Origin: Paenibacillus_L residui
Lineage (GTDB): Bacteria > Bacillota > Bacilli > Paenibacillales > NBRC-103111
Reading direction: 5' to 3'
DNA: 64,000 bases
Assembly (NCBI RefSeq): GCF_042677205.1
Contig: NZ_JBHTIU010000039.1
Location: forward strand, 186,001 to 250,000
Position numbers and translations under genes: made by a program. The notes under the pieces are model-generated. The model had not been told where the DNA came from, searched no databases, and worked only from the letters and a program-made list of their open reading frames with translations. Positions 34,106-43,044 of this stretch are shown one piece after another; the first letter of the stretch is position 1, and each line of letters begins with the position of its first letter.

Positions 34106-35077
34106 ATGATCGAGGTTGAGCGAATCAGTAAAAGCTTCAAAATTCCGGTCGTTAAAGAAGGACGATTCCAAGGCATACGCAGTCTGTTATCTCGGGAGTC
34201 TACCGAAAAGTTCGCCGTGAAGGATATTAGCTTTCGGGTGAACAGAGGGGAATTTGTCGGATATATCGGTCCGAACGGGGCGGGGAAATCTACGACGATC
34301 AAAATGCTCACGGGCATTCTTCATCCCTCCGCCGGGGAAGTGCGGATTTTCGGCCTTAGTCCGCAAAAGCACCGCAGGGAAGTCGTCCGCCACCTGGGAG
34401 TCGTCTTCGGACAGCGGACCCAGTTGTGGTGGGATCTTCCGGTGAAGGACTCGTTTGAAATTTTGGCGGCAATGTATAAGCTGGATCATCGGATCAAGGA
34501 AGCCCGGCTTGCCCAGTTAAGCGAGATCCTCCAGTTGGATGAATTTATCTCCACCCCCGTCCGCAAGCTGTCCCTTGGACAAAGAATGCGGGCCGATCTG
34601 GCGGCCTCCATGCTTCATGACCCGGACATCTTGTTCCTGGATGAGCCGACCATCGGACTCGATGTAGTTGCGAAACGCAATATAAGGGAATTTCTGGCGA
34701 AAATTAATCGGGAGCTGAACAAAACGATTCTGCTGACGACCCACGATATGGACGATATTGAACAGCTCTGCCAGCGGGTTATCGTGATCAATCACGGAAC
34801 CCTCGCTTATAACGGAAGCATTCAGGAGCTCCGGGACCGAATCGGGCTTCCTACAATCATTAAAGTAAGCTATCGGCAATCCTTCGCCGAGGAGGGCTCC
34901 ACCGCCGACCTGCCCTTTACCATCCTTGAGCGTGAGGAATCGGCGCTTACCATACAATGCAACAGACAGGAAACGACCGCAATGGAGGTCCTTCGAATTC
35001 TTAACCAGTGGGGAGAAGTGGACGATGTACATATGGAGGAGCCGGATTTCGAGGATGTCATCCATAGGGTTTATTAG
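34106..35077 (+). CDS. ABC exporter ATP-binding protein (NatA-like)
   Basis: 323 residues with Walker A GPNGAGKST, Q-loop FGQRTQLWWDLP, signature LSLGQRMRADLAASML, Walker B ILFLDEP and H-loop TTHD. The FGQRTQLWW stretch is typical of the ATPases that accompany paired DUF990-like permeases. A C-terminal extension of some 90 residues follows the nucleotide-binding domain. GAAAGGAG precedes the ATG by about 7 nt. It completes a three-gene exporter with 32496 and 33269. Confidence 0.92.
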   Translation: MIEVERISKSFKIPVVKEGRFQGIRSLLSRESTEKFAVKDISFRVNRGEFVGYIGPNGAGKSTTIKMLTGILHPSAGEVRIFGLSPQKHRREVVRHLGVVFGQRTQLWWDLPVKDSFEILAAMYKLDHRIKEARLAQLSEILQLDEFISTPVRKLSLGQRMRADLAASMLHDPDILFLDEPTIGLDVVAKRNIREFLAKINRELNKTILLTTHDMDDIEQLCQRVIVINHGTLAYNGSIQELRDRIGLPTIIKVSYRQSFAEEGSTADLPFTILEREESALTIQCNRQETTAMEVLRILNQWGEVDDVHMEEPDFEDVIHRVY

Positions 35078-35149
35078 AAAGCAGGCTAGAAAACGGTCGT
35101 GACCCGGCAAATTTGCTTCTCCTCCCTCTTCCCTCCCCTGTTCTAAAGC

Positions 35150-35191
35150 AAAAGCTCCCTCATATCGCATCGGCGAAGAGGGAGCTTTTAT
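35150..35191 (+). terminator. Terminator of the three-gene ABC exporter, probably bidirectional
   Basis: AAAGCTCCCTC pairs with GAGGGAGCTTT, with T-rich flanks on both strands; the convergent coat-protein gene ends just beyond. Confidence 0.82.
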
Positions 35192-35215
35192 TATGATTTT
35201 ACCGTACCGTGATAA

Positions 35216-36262
35216 CTAAAACTGGTGTCCTGCGGAATCCTCCGTTTCGGAGGAGCTTGCTGCTGAAACGGAGCTTATCCCGGAACCGTTATGCTGCGCT
35301 GCCGAAGACATTCCGCCTCCAGCCATAGAAGCCCCGGCCGCGGATGAGGAAGATGGAGCGGATCCGGCCCCCGTAGAAGAGCCGGACGTCACTGTAGACG
35401 CTCCCGAATTTGCGGCTCCCGATGTCATCGAAGTCCCCGCCCCAGACGTTCCGGATGCCAAGGAGGAGTAGCCCTGTCCCGATGCAGAGCCGGAGGACAG
35501 CCTTGCCGGAGAGCTTGCGGAAGTCATCGCTAAGGAGCCCGCTCCGCTGTTATGACTAGCTCCGTATCCGCTCATGACCGGGCCCGAATATGTCGTGCCT
35601 GTCTGACTTGAGGAGGCATACGGAGAGGAATGCGTCATGCCAGGCCGATTGGAGGCCGGATATGAGCCGTATGCGCCGGATATGGAGCTTCCCGCAGGAT
35701 TGCCGGCATACCCTCCCATTTCCATCGGCTTATAGCTGTGAAGGAATGTTTTGGCCGTATGATCATTCATGGTCGGTACTTGATATTGTCCCTGCTCGTT
35801 CATGAACAAGAAGACCTCATAAGCCTGATTCGAGCAGGTCACTGCCCCATCCATCAGCATTTGCCGCAGGTTAGGATCCGCACATTCCAGAGATGCCGCC
35901 ATATGTGATTTGGCCGACTGCTTATGAAAGGACAGCATCGCAAATAAAATTTGCTTATCGTTAAGACGCCCATGCATTTGCGGAATTTGCGGAATGGGCT
36001 GATGCAGCCCGTATTTGATCTGCTGCGGGGAAGACGGGGGCATGCCATAAGCCTGGGGTCCGCCCTGCGCGGCAGAGTAATCATGTGTGTATGCGACTAA
36101 CTGATCGTAGTGACGAATCGCCGTGTTCAGATGTGCCTGGAGCATCTGCCGGAGCCGCTGATCTTCGCATTGCTCCGCATACATCGAGAAATGATTAATG
36201 AGATTAACCTTTTCATTCAACATTTCATGAGCTTCCATCGTTTCATGTGCGCCAAAAGGCAT
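35216..36262 (-). CDS. Spore coat protein, CotF-like domain with low-complexity tail
   Basis: 348 residues. The first 170 or so contain two helical CotF-like segments (HETMEAHEMLNEKVNLINHF...RQMLQAHLNTAIRHYDQL and LNDKQILFAMLSFHKQSAKSHMAASLECADPNLRQML). The rest is an extreme Ser/Ala/Gly/Thr-rich tail (over half of residues) typical of coat surface proteins. The ATG at 36262 lies 9 nt after AAGGAG; the ATG at 36268 would be too close to it. Expected to be made in the mother cell late in sporulation. I do not see a clear sigma-E or sigma-K promoter. Confidence 0.82.
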   Translation of the reverse strand: MPFGAHETMEAHEMLNEKVNLINHFSMYAEQCEDQRLRQMLQAHLNTAIRHYDQLVAYTHDYSAAQGGPQAYGMPPSSPQQIKYGLHQPIPQIPQMHGRLNDKQILFAMLSFHKQSAKSHMAASLECADPNLRQMLMDGAVTCSNQAYEVFLFMNEQGQYQVPTMNDHTAKTFLHSYKPMEMGGYAGNPAGSSISGAYGSYPASNRPGMTHSSPYASSSQTGTTYSGPVMSGYGASHNSGAGSLAMTSASSPARLSSGSASGQGYSSLASGTSGAGTSMTSGAANSGASTVTSGSSTGAGSAPSSSSAAGASMAGGGMSSAAQHNGSGISSVSAASSSETEDSAGHQF

Positions 36263-36510
36263 GGCCATGCACTCCTTTTCGAGGGATATTTGTCCAGAGC
36301 TTACTATTCCCCCAAAATTCCCTGCCCATTCCGTACTCTCTGAGGCCAAATGACGGAATGAGCTCCCCTCTTTGTGGAATAGAGCTCGCGAGGTGTGCAA
36401 TCCCTCTTTATTCCTCCTTCATTCCCGGCACGTTAGCGCTTCGTATCTTTTTTGCTTTTTGATATAATAATATTTTACTGAAGGAATGGACAGAAAAGAG
36501 GCGAGCTACT

Positions 36511-37725
36511 TTGGAACGATGGCGGATTAACTTGCTTGTCCTGTGGTTCGGACAGTTTTTCGTTATGGGGGGAATGACGATGATCATTCCTTTTTTGCCT
36601 CTTTACCTGCAAGAGATGGGAATGTCGGATCCGAGCCACCTTTCACTGTGGGCGGGAATGATCTTTGCTGCGAATTTTGTAACCTCCTTTATTTTTCAGC
36701 CGATTTGGGGCGGTTTGGCGGACCGTTATGGTAGAAAAATGATGCTGCTCCGCTCCGGATTTGGAATGGCTATTGTCATGGTACTGATGGGCTTTGCGCA
36801 GGACGCCTGGCATCTGCTGCTGCTGAGAATGCTGAACGGAACAATTTCGGGATTTGTCCCTGCGGCGATTTCTCTGGTTTCGGCGAACACGCCGAAGGAA
36901 AGAATCGGGTTCGCTATGGGAATGGTTCAGTCGGGCGGGATGGCGGGTACTATTCTTGGACCGCTGCTCGGCGGATTATTGGCATCGACGATGGGTTATC
37001 GACCGATTTTTTATCTGACCGGGGTGATGCTCTTTATCGCCTCCCTGCTGGCCGCATTTCTTGTGAAAGAAGACTTTAACAAAGAAGAAGCCAAGGTTCA
37101 GCCGAAGGTATCCGTATTCGCCGGACTTAGACAGTTGGGGAAAATTCCCCAGCTTCCCGCGCTCTTCTGTGTAACCTTCCTGATCCAGTTCGCGCTGCTC
37201 GGGCCGATGCCCCAAATGCCTTTATATGTTCAGGAATTGTACGGACGACCCGAAATGCTGGCATTTATGGCCGGATTGGTTGGCTCGGTCAATGGATTTT
37301 CCAACATGATCTCCTCCCCTATTCTTGGACGTTGGGGAGACCGGTTGGGCTCCGAGAAAATATTGGGAGTCTGTCTTATCGGCTCTGCGATCGCCTGTAT
37401 TCCGCAGGCTCTGGTAACGAATGTATGGCAGCTTCTGATTTCGCGGTTTTTCCTCGGAATTTTCATGGGCGGATTGCTTCCTTCCGTTAACGCCATTATC
37501 CGCCAATATACTCCTGACGGCATGGAAAGCCGCGCTTACAGCTTCAACACAAGCACGTTAAGTCTGGGCAATCTGATCGGGCCGATTACCGGCGGAATTC
37601 TGACGGCCACGATCACTATTCGCGGACTGTTTATCGTCTCTGCCGTACTTCTGCTGCTAAATGTGCTTTGGGTCAAGAAAACCCTCTTCCGTAAAACGAC
37701 CTCCGCCGATAAGGACGCAGGCTGA
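36511..37725 (+). CDS. MFS multidrug efflux transporter
   Basis: 404 residues, 12 predicted helices. The loop 2-3 motif is present (GGLADRYGRKMMLLRSG), as is the helix-5 drug:H+ antiporter motif (GMVQSGGMAGTILGPLLGG). This places it with Bmr/MdtG-like 12-helix drug exporters. The TTG at 36511 is the only start that includes the first helix; a weak AAGAGGCGAG lies upstream. A TATAAT at 36463-36468 is the likely -10. Monocistronic, with its own terminator. Confidence 0.9.
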   Translation: MERWRINLLVLWFGQFFVMGGMTMIIPFLPLYLQEMGMSDPSHLSLWAGMIFAANFVTSFIFQPIWGGLADRYGRKMMLLRSGFGMAIVMVLMGFAQDAWHLLLLRMLNGTISGFVPAAISLVSANTPKERIGFAMGMVQSGGMAGTILGPLLGGLLASTMGYRPIFYLTGVMLFIASLLAAFLVKEDFNKEEAKVQPKVSVFAGLRQLGKIPQLPALFCVTFLIQFALLGPMPQMPLYVQELYGRPEMLAFMAGLVGSVNGFSNMISSPILGRWGDRLGSEKILGVCLIGSAIACIPQALVTNVWQLLISRFFLGIFMGGLLPSVNAIIRQYTPDGMESRAYSFNTSTLSLGNLIGPITGGILTATITIRGLFIVSAVLLLLNVLWVKKTLFRKTTSADKDAG

Positions 37726-37757
37726 CCATCATCCTGCATTTGTAAATCATCACCCCA

Positions 37758-37792
37758 CCGAGAAACTGTTTCCTTCGGAGGGTTATTTTTTT
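37758..37792 (+). terminator. Terminator of the MFS gene
   Basis: CCGAGAAA pairs with TTTCCTTCGG (two-base bulge), 3-nt loop, then a T run ending in seven T. Confidence 0.65.
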
Positions 37793-37962
37793 GCCCAATG
37801 TGATCGTCTAGTTAACTGAAACAGGAAAATTTTGACGATTTTGTGACAAAAGATGGATTTTGTAAAGATTATCAACTTTTTTAAAAAATAAATGAAACGA
37901 AATCGATTTTAAAATGGTCTATGTATGTAGGAATGTTAATCAGGGTTTAGAGAGGGGAACGC

Positions 37963-38115
37963 ATGATGAAAATTAACATAAAGAAAATGCTCGTGACCTT
38001 TCTTTGTGCGGAGCTGTTGTTGTTTTATATCGGCCTGATTCAGCCGCAATCCGTCCAGGAAAGCAGCTTCCATGAAATGAACGCCCAGAAGATCAAGCCG
38101 GCCCTGCAGCCTTAG
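37963..38115 (+). CDS. 50-residue secreted-type peptide
   Basis: ATG at 37963 (or 37966) follows GAGAGGGG by about 5 nt. The peptide starts MMKINIKKMLVTFLCAELLL: basic residues, then a hydrophobic core running to about residue 27, then a 24-residue polar tail (QSVQESSFHEMNAQKIKP) ending in LQP. This is the layout of a small exported peptide or of a one-helix membrane peptide. It has an AT-rich upstream region of 150 bp and no obvious partner gene. No family recognised. Confidence 0.6.
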   Translation: MMKINIKKMLVTFLCAELLLFYIGLIQPQSVQESSFHEMNAQKIKPALQP

Positions 38116-38186
38116 ACAGAAAGAAAATCAGTACAGGGATGTAAGGGGATTCATCATTAAGAGAGGCGGATCTCGATTCTCAGTAA

Positions 38187-38230
38187 AACAAAGCCGCTTC
38201 CTAAGTATGCGGATAGAGATGAAGCGGCTT
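38187..38230 (-). terminator. Terminator of the O-methyltransferase gene
   Basis: AAGCCGCTTC and GAAGCGGCTT form a 10-bp stem with a 20-nt loop; the minus strand continues TGTTTTAC. It may also stop the small peptide gene on the plus strand. Confidence 0.7.
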
Positions 38231-38258
38231 CCTACTTTAAGATTGTCTGCACTAGCCT

Positions 38259-38894
38259 CTATTTGACCCGGGCGATGGCCAAGCCGTCATAAGCGGGCAA
38301 GAGCACTCCTTCCAGCCGTTCATCCGAGGTTATTCTTTCGTTAAATTGTCTCATATTGACGACCGAATTTCCTTGTTTTTCGGGATTAACCGTTTTTCCC
38401 CGCATGAAAGTGTTGTCTCCTACGATGATCGCGCCCGGGTTGGCCAATTTTATGGCCCAGTCCAGATAGGCAGGGTAATTTCCTTTGTCCGCATCAATGA
38501 AGAAAAAGTCGAAGGTTCTCCCCTCCGCAGCGAGTGCCTCCAGAGAAATCAGCGCCTCTCCTATGCGGTATTCCACCTTATCCCCTAAACCGGCTTCCTC
38601 CATATGATACCGGGCCAGTTCCGCATACTCGGGCTTCAGTTCCAGTGAAACCAGCTGCCCATCATCTCCCAAACCGCGCGCCAGACATATTCCGCTGTAT
38701 CCTCCCAATGCTCCGATTTCAAGAATTTGTTGGGCTCCGCTTATTCTCACCAGTATCGTAAGCAGCTTGCCATACCCCGGTGCAATGGAGACTTCCGGCA
38801 TATCCTTCTTGCGAATTCTCTCGAGCACCCTTTCCAAATCCGGGTCCGGCCCAAGCAGAGACTCCGCATATTTTTCTTCATCCAAAGCACTCAT
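38259..38894 (-). CDS. O-methyltransferase, YrrM/COMT family
   Basis: 211 residues with the class I SAM fold of caffeoyl-CoA/catechol O-methyltransferases: ILEIGALGGYSGICLARGL (motif I), VSLELKPEYAELARYHME, and the metal-binding block FDFFFIDADKGNYPAYLDW followed by GAIIVGDNTFMRG. The Asp in IDADKGNY and the DN pair in GDNT are the divalent-cation ligands. The substrate is unknown. AAGGAGGA lies about 7 nt before the ATG. The gene is divergent from the RNA methyltransferase gene. Confidence 0.9.
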   Translation of the reverse strand: MSALDEEKYAESLLGPDPDLERVLERIRKKDMPEVSIAPGYGKLLTILVRISGAQQILEIGALGGYSGICLARGLGDDGQLVSLELKPEYAELARYHMEEAGLGDKVEYRIGEALISLEALAAEGRTFDFFFIDADKGNYPAYLDWAIKLANPGAIIVGDNTFMRGKTVNPEKQGNSVVNMRQFNERITSDERLEGVLLPAYDGLAIARVK

Positions 38895-38925
38895 ATTCTG
38901 TCATCCTCCTTGTCCCTCGAAGTGT

Positions 38926-38954
38926 TTGTCACGCAGGGCAGATTATCCTATACT
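38926..38954 (+). promoter_or_regulatory. Sigma-A promoter of the RNA methyltransferase gene
   Basis: TTGTCA (38926-38931), 17 nt, TATACT (38949-38954). The transcript should begin near 38961, which excludes the in-frame codons further upstream as starts. Confidence 0.75.
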
Positions 38955-39015
38955 TAAGTATTGTATGGTTTTTTATAGGGAAGAACAATACGGCAAACAG
39001 GATTGTACAAATGGG

Positions 39016-40191
39016 GTGAATGAGATCGAATTAATCGCAACTTGTCCTATGGGCCTGGAATCTATAGTTGCCCGGGAGCTCAAGGAGCTCGGGTATGAAG
39101 ATATGATGGTGGAGAACGGCAGGATCATTTTCCGAGGAGATGAGCTGGCCATATGCCGAACCAACCTATGGCTGCGGACGGCTGACCGCATTCTGATCCG
39201 AATGGGCGAATTCAGGGCGACTACTTTCGATGAACTGTTCGAAGGAACGAAAGCGCTGGACTGGCCATCCTGGATTCCGGCCAACGGGGAATTTCCGGTC
39301 GAGGGCCGCTCCCATAAATCGCAGCTGTCCAGCGTGCCGGCCTGCCAAGGTATTGTCAAGAAAGCAATCGTTGAGAAAATGAAGCAGCGCTACCGGAAGG
39401 AATGGTTCGAAGAGACCGGCGCAAGATATGTTATTGAAGTATCGCTTCTGAATGACATTGCCACGCTGACCCTGGATACTACGGGTCCCAGCCTGCATAA
39501 GCGGGGTTACCGGAAGCTGGTCACCGAAGCTCCGCTTAAGGAAACCTTGGCCGCGGCCATGCTTCTCCTGAGCCGTTGGAACCCGGAACGACCGCTGTAT
39601 GATCCCTTCTGCGGTTCAGGCACCATTCCGGTCGAAGCGGCGCTGTTGGGCTGGAATATCGCTCCGGGAATCCGGCGTTCATTCCCATCCGAGCATTGGC
39701 CCGCAGTGCCGGATCAAATATGGCAGCAGGCACGGGAAGAAGCTTATGACCTGGTGCGCGATGACATAGAGCTGCAAATTACCGGCTCCGACATCGATCC
39801 CAGCGCCATCGAAGTGGCTAAAGCCGCGGCCAAAAGCGCAGGTGTAGGCAAGGAACTCCGCTTTGAAGTCACTCCCGTAGCCAAAATCCGGCCGAACGGC
39901 GATTACGGCTGCATTATCACCAATCCTCCATACGGCGAGAGATTGGGAGATCGCTCCGCAGCGGAAAAAGCACTTCGACAGTTGGGCTCCGTCTTTCATG
40001 AGTTGCCTACCTGGTCGGCATTCGTGCTCAGTCCGACCAAGCAGCTTGAGCATTACTGGGCGCAGCCCCCGACCAAACGCCGCAAGCTGTTTAACGGGCG
40101 GATCGAATGTACTTTATTTCAATATTTCGGTCCCCTTCCTCCCCGCAAACCTAAGGAGGCAGCATCGGAGCAGAACGATCTGCAGCAATGA
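39016..40191 (+). CDS. THUMP-domain class I rRNA methyltransferase (RlmL/YpsC-like)
   Basis: About 391 residues: N-terminal ferredoxin-like and THUMP part (IELIATCPMGLESIVAREL...GRIIFRGDE), then a Rossmann methyltransferase with motif I YDPFCGSGTIPVEAA, ITGSDIDPSAIEVAK, and the catalytic N6-adenine/N2-guanine motif IITNPPYGERLG. The family modifies guanine in large-subunit rRNA. The start is uncertain. GTG at 39016 is chosen because the mapped promoter starts transcription near 38961 and homologues begin at this point, but its ribosome site is weak. The ATG at 38965 would be almost leaderless. Confidence 0.88.
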   Translation: MNEIELIATCPMGLESIVARELKELGYEDMMVENGRIIFRGDELAICRTNLWLRTADRILIRMGEFRATTFDELFEGTKALDWPSWIPANGEFPVEGRSHKSQLSSVPACQGIVKKAIVEKMKQRYRKEWFEETGARYVIEVSLLNDIATLTLDTTGPSLHKRGYRKLVTEAPLKETLAAAMLLLSRWNPERPLYDPFCGSGTIPVEAALLGWNIAPGIRRSFPSEHWPAVPDQIWQQAREEAYDLVRDDIELQITGSDIDPSAIEVAKAAAKSAGVGKELRFEVTPVAKIRPNGDYGCIITNPPYGERLGDRSAAEKALRQLGSVFHELPTWSAFVLSPTKQLEHYWAQPPTKRRKLFNGRIECTLFQYFGPLPPRKPKEAASEQNDLQQ

Positions 40192-40273
40192 AAAACTGCT
40201 GTTGGAGTATTTCGTGGGTGAACGACCGCGTTTTAACGAGGTTTTTATCGCCTTAGAATTTGAAGCTCAAACT

Positions 40274-40311
40274 ACGGCATGATCGGGTTACTTAGCGGTC
40301 ATGCCGTTTTT
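40274..40311 (+). terminator. Terminator of the RNA methyltransferase gene
   Basis: ACGGCATGA and TCATGCCGT form a 9-bp stem, followed by TTTTT. Confidence 0.82.
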
Positions 40312-40730
40312 GTGTCCATGCCCCTTTCTCCAAAACCGTACTTTCTATCCTTCTCCGGGTTTGTCTAACCGGATGTTTTCTCTAACCGGATGTTCTTTTC
40401 CCGGCCCTTCGATTTATTATCCCCTTGAGTCAGAAATCGTTCTCTGAGAACGCTCAATCCTTTCATTTTCTCGTATATGTATCAGGTCCTTTAGCGTGGA
40501 ATTTTCTGAGCCGAAGGGATAATAGTCCAATGGGCACAGAAGAAGAATTCAGCGAGCGAGTTAGCTATGACATTTGCGCACAAATCCGGCCTCCCCATCT
40601 CTGAGTCTCTGAAATCGGAAAGAACGAAGCGAAGAAACGCCTCCTTGTCCAAAGTCCGCTCCTTTTGTTACAATGGGCTGACAGAGTTAAGGCTGAAATG
40701 CCGAAACATAAGCGTTTAAGGAGAGCCATG
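40312..40730 (+). other. Gene-free 419-bp stretch upstream of topB with a 15-bp palindrome
   Basis: No gene is supported. It contains a direct repeat TCTAACCGGATGTT (near 40366 and 40381) and a palindrome CGTTCTC-T-GAGAACG (40438-40452), a candidate operator. TTGTTACAATGG near 40666 is promoter-like. Thymine-rich and otherwise unremarkable. Confidence 0.4.
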
Positions 40731-42872
40731 ATGAAAACGTTAGTACTTGCCGAAAAGCCAAGCGTTGCCAAAGAAATAGCCCGCGTGCTCGGTGCCCGCC
40801 AGAAGCACAAGTCCCATTATGAAGGTGCGGACTACGTTGTTACCTGGGCTTTGGGACATCTCGTCACCTTAGCGGAGCCGGAGGATTATGATTCGAAGTT
40901 CTCCACCTGGAAACTCGAGGACCTGCCGATCATTCCATCCAAAATGAAATTGAAGGTCATCCGCGAAACCTCTCACCAGTTCAAAGCTATCGAAAGGCTC
41001 AGCCGGAGGAACGACCTGAAGGAGCTGGTCATCGCTACCGACGCCGGAAGAGAAGGAGAGCTCGTTGCCCGCTGGATTATGGAATTGATCCGCTGGAAAA
41101 AGCCGTTTAAACGGCTGTGGATCTCCTCGCAGACCGACCGCGCCATCAAGGAAGGCTTCGCCCAGTTGAAACCGGGATCACAATACAACCGACTATATCA
41201 ATCGGCTGTGTGCCGGTCCGAAGCCGATTGGCTGATCGGCCTGAATATTACCCGGGCGCTTACCAGCAAATATAATGCCCAGTTGGCTGCGGGAAGGGTG
41301 CAAACTCCGACACTGGCCACCATTATTCAGCGCGAGAACGAAATTCGCAAGTTCCAGCCGGTTGAGTATTGGACGGTGCAAGCCGATTTTGGAAGCTTCC
41401 AGGGCATATGGCGCAAGCCCGGTTCGGGAGAGCCGAGAATTTTCGACCGGTCGCAGGCCGAAGCGATCCGCAACAAGGTTCAGGGCCGCACCGGACAAAT
41501 CATTCAGATTAAGAAGACGGAAAAAACGATTCCGCAGCCCTTGGCCTACGATTTGACGGAATTGCAGCGGGACGCCAACAAACGATACGGCTTCTCCGCC
41601 AAGCAGACCTCTAGCGTCCTGCAGCGCCTGTATGAGCAGCATAAGCTGGTCACTTACCCGCGGACGGATTCACGGTACCTCACTGCGGATATGGTCTCTA
41701 CCTTGAAAGGCCGGGTCCAAAGCGTTGCCGTAGGCCCATTTGCGCCGTTGGCCCGACCCCTGCTGCAGAAGCCTCTCAAAGTGACGAAGCGGATTGTCGA
41801 TGACAGCAAGGTAAGCGACCATCACGCCATCATTCCGACCGAGCAGCCCCTGCAGCTCAACCTTCTGTCTAACGAAGAACGGAAGCTGTATGATTTGATC
41901 GTCCGCCGGTTTCTGGCGCTGTTCTACCCTCCGTGCCGCTACGACCAGACAACGGTGCAAATCGAGGTGGAGAAAGAGACGTTCTGGGCAACGGGCAAGC
42001 AAATGAAGGAGACCGGATGGAAGGAAGTGTACGGGGCAAGCGATTTTAATGAAGAGGATGCCGATAACGATGCGTCTTCCGATGAACCCTCTTCCCAGCT
42101 ACTGCCGGAATTGAAGCCGCAGGGTAAGATTACGGTCAAACGCTGCCAGGAAACCGGACGCTTCACCAAGCCTCCGGCCCGTTATACGGAAGCGACCCTG
42201 CTCACCCAGATGGAGAAGCACAACCTGGGTACGCCGGCCACCCGTGCGGATATTATTGAGAAGCTGCTCAACACCGATACGATTGAGCGCCAAGGAAACA
42301 GTCTGGTTCCGACGGGCAAAGGCTGGCAGTTGATCGAGCTCGCATCCGAGGAGCTTCGTTCTCCCGAATTGACCGCCCAATGGGAGATTGAGCTGGAGCG
42401 AATTGCCAAAGGGCAGGGACAGATGGAGCGGTTCCTGGAAAATATCCGGAAACAGACCATTCGGATGGTGAGTGAGGTTAAGCAAAGCACCATCGAATAT
42501 AGACCGCATAATTTAACCCATAAGAAATGCCCTGAATGCGGACAAAATATGGAGGAAAGAAAGACCAAGCGCGGCAAAATGCTCGTCTGCCCGAATCGGG
42601 AATGCGGATTTCGCCGGGGGGCAGAACCGAAGCTGGTTAACAAGAGATGTCCCCAATGCCACAAGAAGATGGAGATTCACGAAGGGAAAGCCGGCAAATA
42701 CGTCCAGTGCCGTCCGTGCAATATTGTAGAATCATTAAGCGATAGCGGCGGAGGCAAGGCGGCCGCCAGAATGAACCGAAAGCTGATTCAGCAGTATAGT
42801 GATAACGAAGGCCTGTCGAACAGTCTTGGAGATGCGTTAAAGGCGGCACTCCAGAAGCAATCCGAGAAATAA
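40731..42872 (+). CDS. topB: DNA topoisomerase III (type IA)
   Basis: 713 residues. TOPRIM domain first (MKTLVLAEKPSVAKEIARVLG and the acidic triad region IATDAGREGELVARWI), then the type IA body with SRALTSKYNAQLAAGRVQTPT-like motifs and the catalytic tyrosine in LVTYPRTDSRYL. The C-terminus carries zinc-finger pairs (CPECGQNMEERKTKRGKMLVC, CPQCHKKMEIHEGKAGKYVQC with CxxC spacing) used to hold single strands. The enzyme decatenates replication and recombination intermediates. The ATG at 40731 is chosen because AAGGAG is 7 nt upstream; the adjacent ATG at 40728 is closer to it. Confidence 0.95.
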   Translation: MKTLVLAEKPSVAKEIARVLGARQKHKSHYEGADYVVTWALGHLVTLAEPEDYDSKFSTWKLEDLPIIPSKMKLKVIRETSHQFKAIERLSRRNDLKELVIATDAGREGELVARWIMELIRWKKPFKRLWISSQTDRAIKEGFAQLKPGSQYNRLYQSAVCRSEADWLIGLNITRALTSKYNAQLAAGRVQTPTLATIIQRENEIRKFQPVEYWTVQADFGSFQGIWRKPGSGEPRIFDRSQAEAIRNKVQGRTGQIIQIKKTEKTIPQPLAYDLTELQRDANKRYGFSAKQTSSVLQRLYEQHKLVTYPRTDSRYLTADMVSTLKGRVQSVAVGPFAPLARPLLQKPLKVTKRIVDDSKVSDHHAIIPTEQPLQLNLLSNEERKLYDLIVRRFLALFYPPCRYDQTTVQIEVEKETFWATGKQMKETGWKEVYGASDFNEEDADNDASSDEPSSQLLPELKPQGKITVKRCQETGRFTKPPARYTEATLLTQMEKHNLGTPATRADIIEKLLNTDTIERQGNSLVPTGKGWQLIELASEELRSPELTAQWEIELERIAKGQGQMERFLENIRKQTIRMVSEVKQSTIEYRPHNLTHKKCPECGQNMEERKTKRGKMLVCPNRECGFRRGAEPKLVNKRCPQCHKKMEIHEGKAGKYVQCRPCNIVESLSDSGGGKAAARMNRKLIQQYSDNEGLSNSLGDALKAALQKQSEK

Positions 42873-42884
42873 GATTCAAGCTTT

Positions 42885-42919
42885 CCCCGCTTTCCTCTTT
42901 AAGGAAGGCGGGGATTTTT
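42885..42919 (+). terminator. Terminator of topB
   Basis: CCCCGCTTTCCT pairs with AAGGAAGGCGGGG, then ATTTTTG. Confidence 0.85.
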
Positions 42920-43002
42920 GATTGCACGTTCGCTGGCGGAGCTTATTATTTATTGAACAGGATCGGCTCCAAGGCGCTTACGCTGCTCCGGTTATCGGAA
43001 CA

Positions 43003-43011
43003 TGCTATAAT
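43003..43011 (+). promoter_or_regulatory. Extended -10 promoter of the first two-component system
   Basis: TGCTATAAT combines a consensus -10 (43006-43011) with the TG extension; no good -35 is visible. It lies about 35 nt upstream of the regulator ATG. Confidence 0.6.
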
Positions 43012-43044
43012 TTTAACAGATGCATGGAAAGGGCCTGATAGAAG

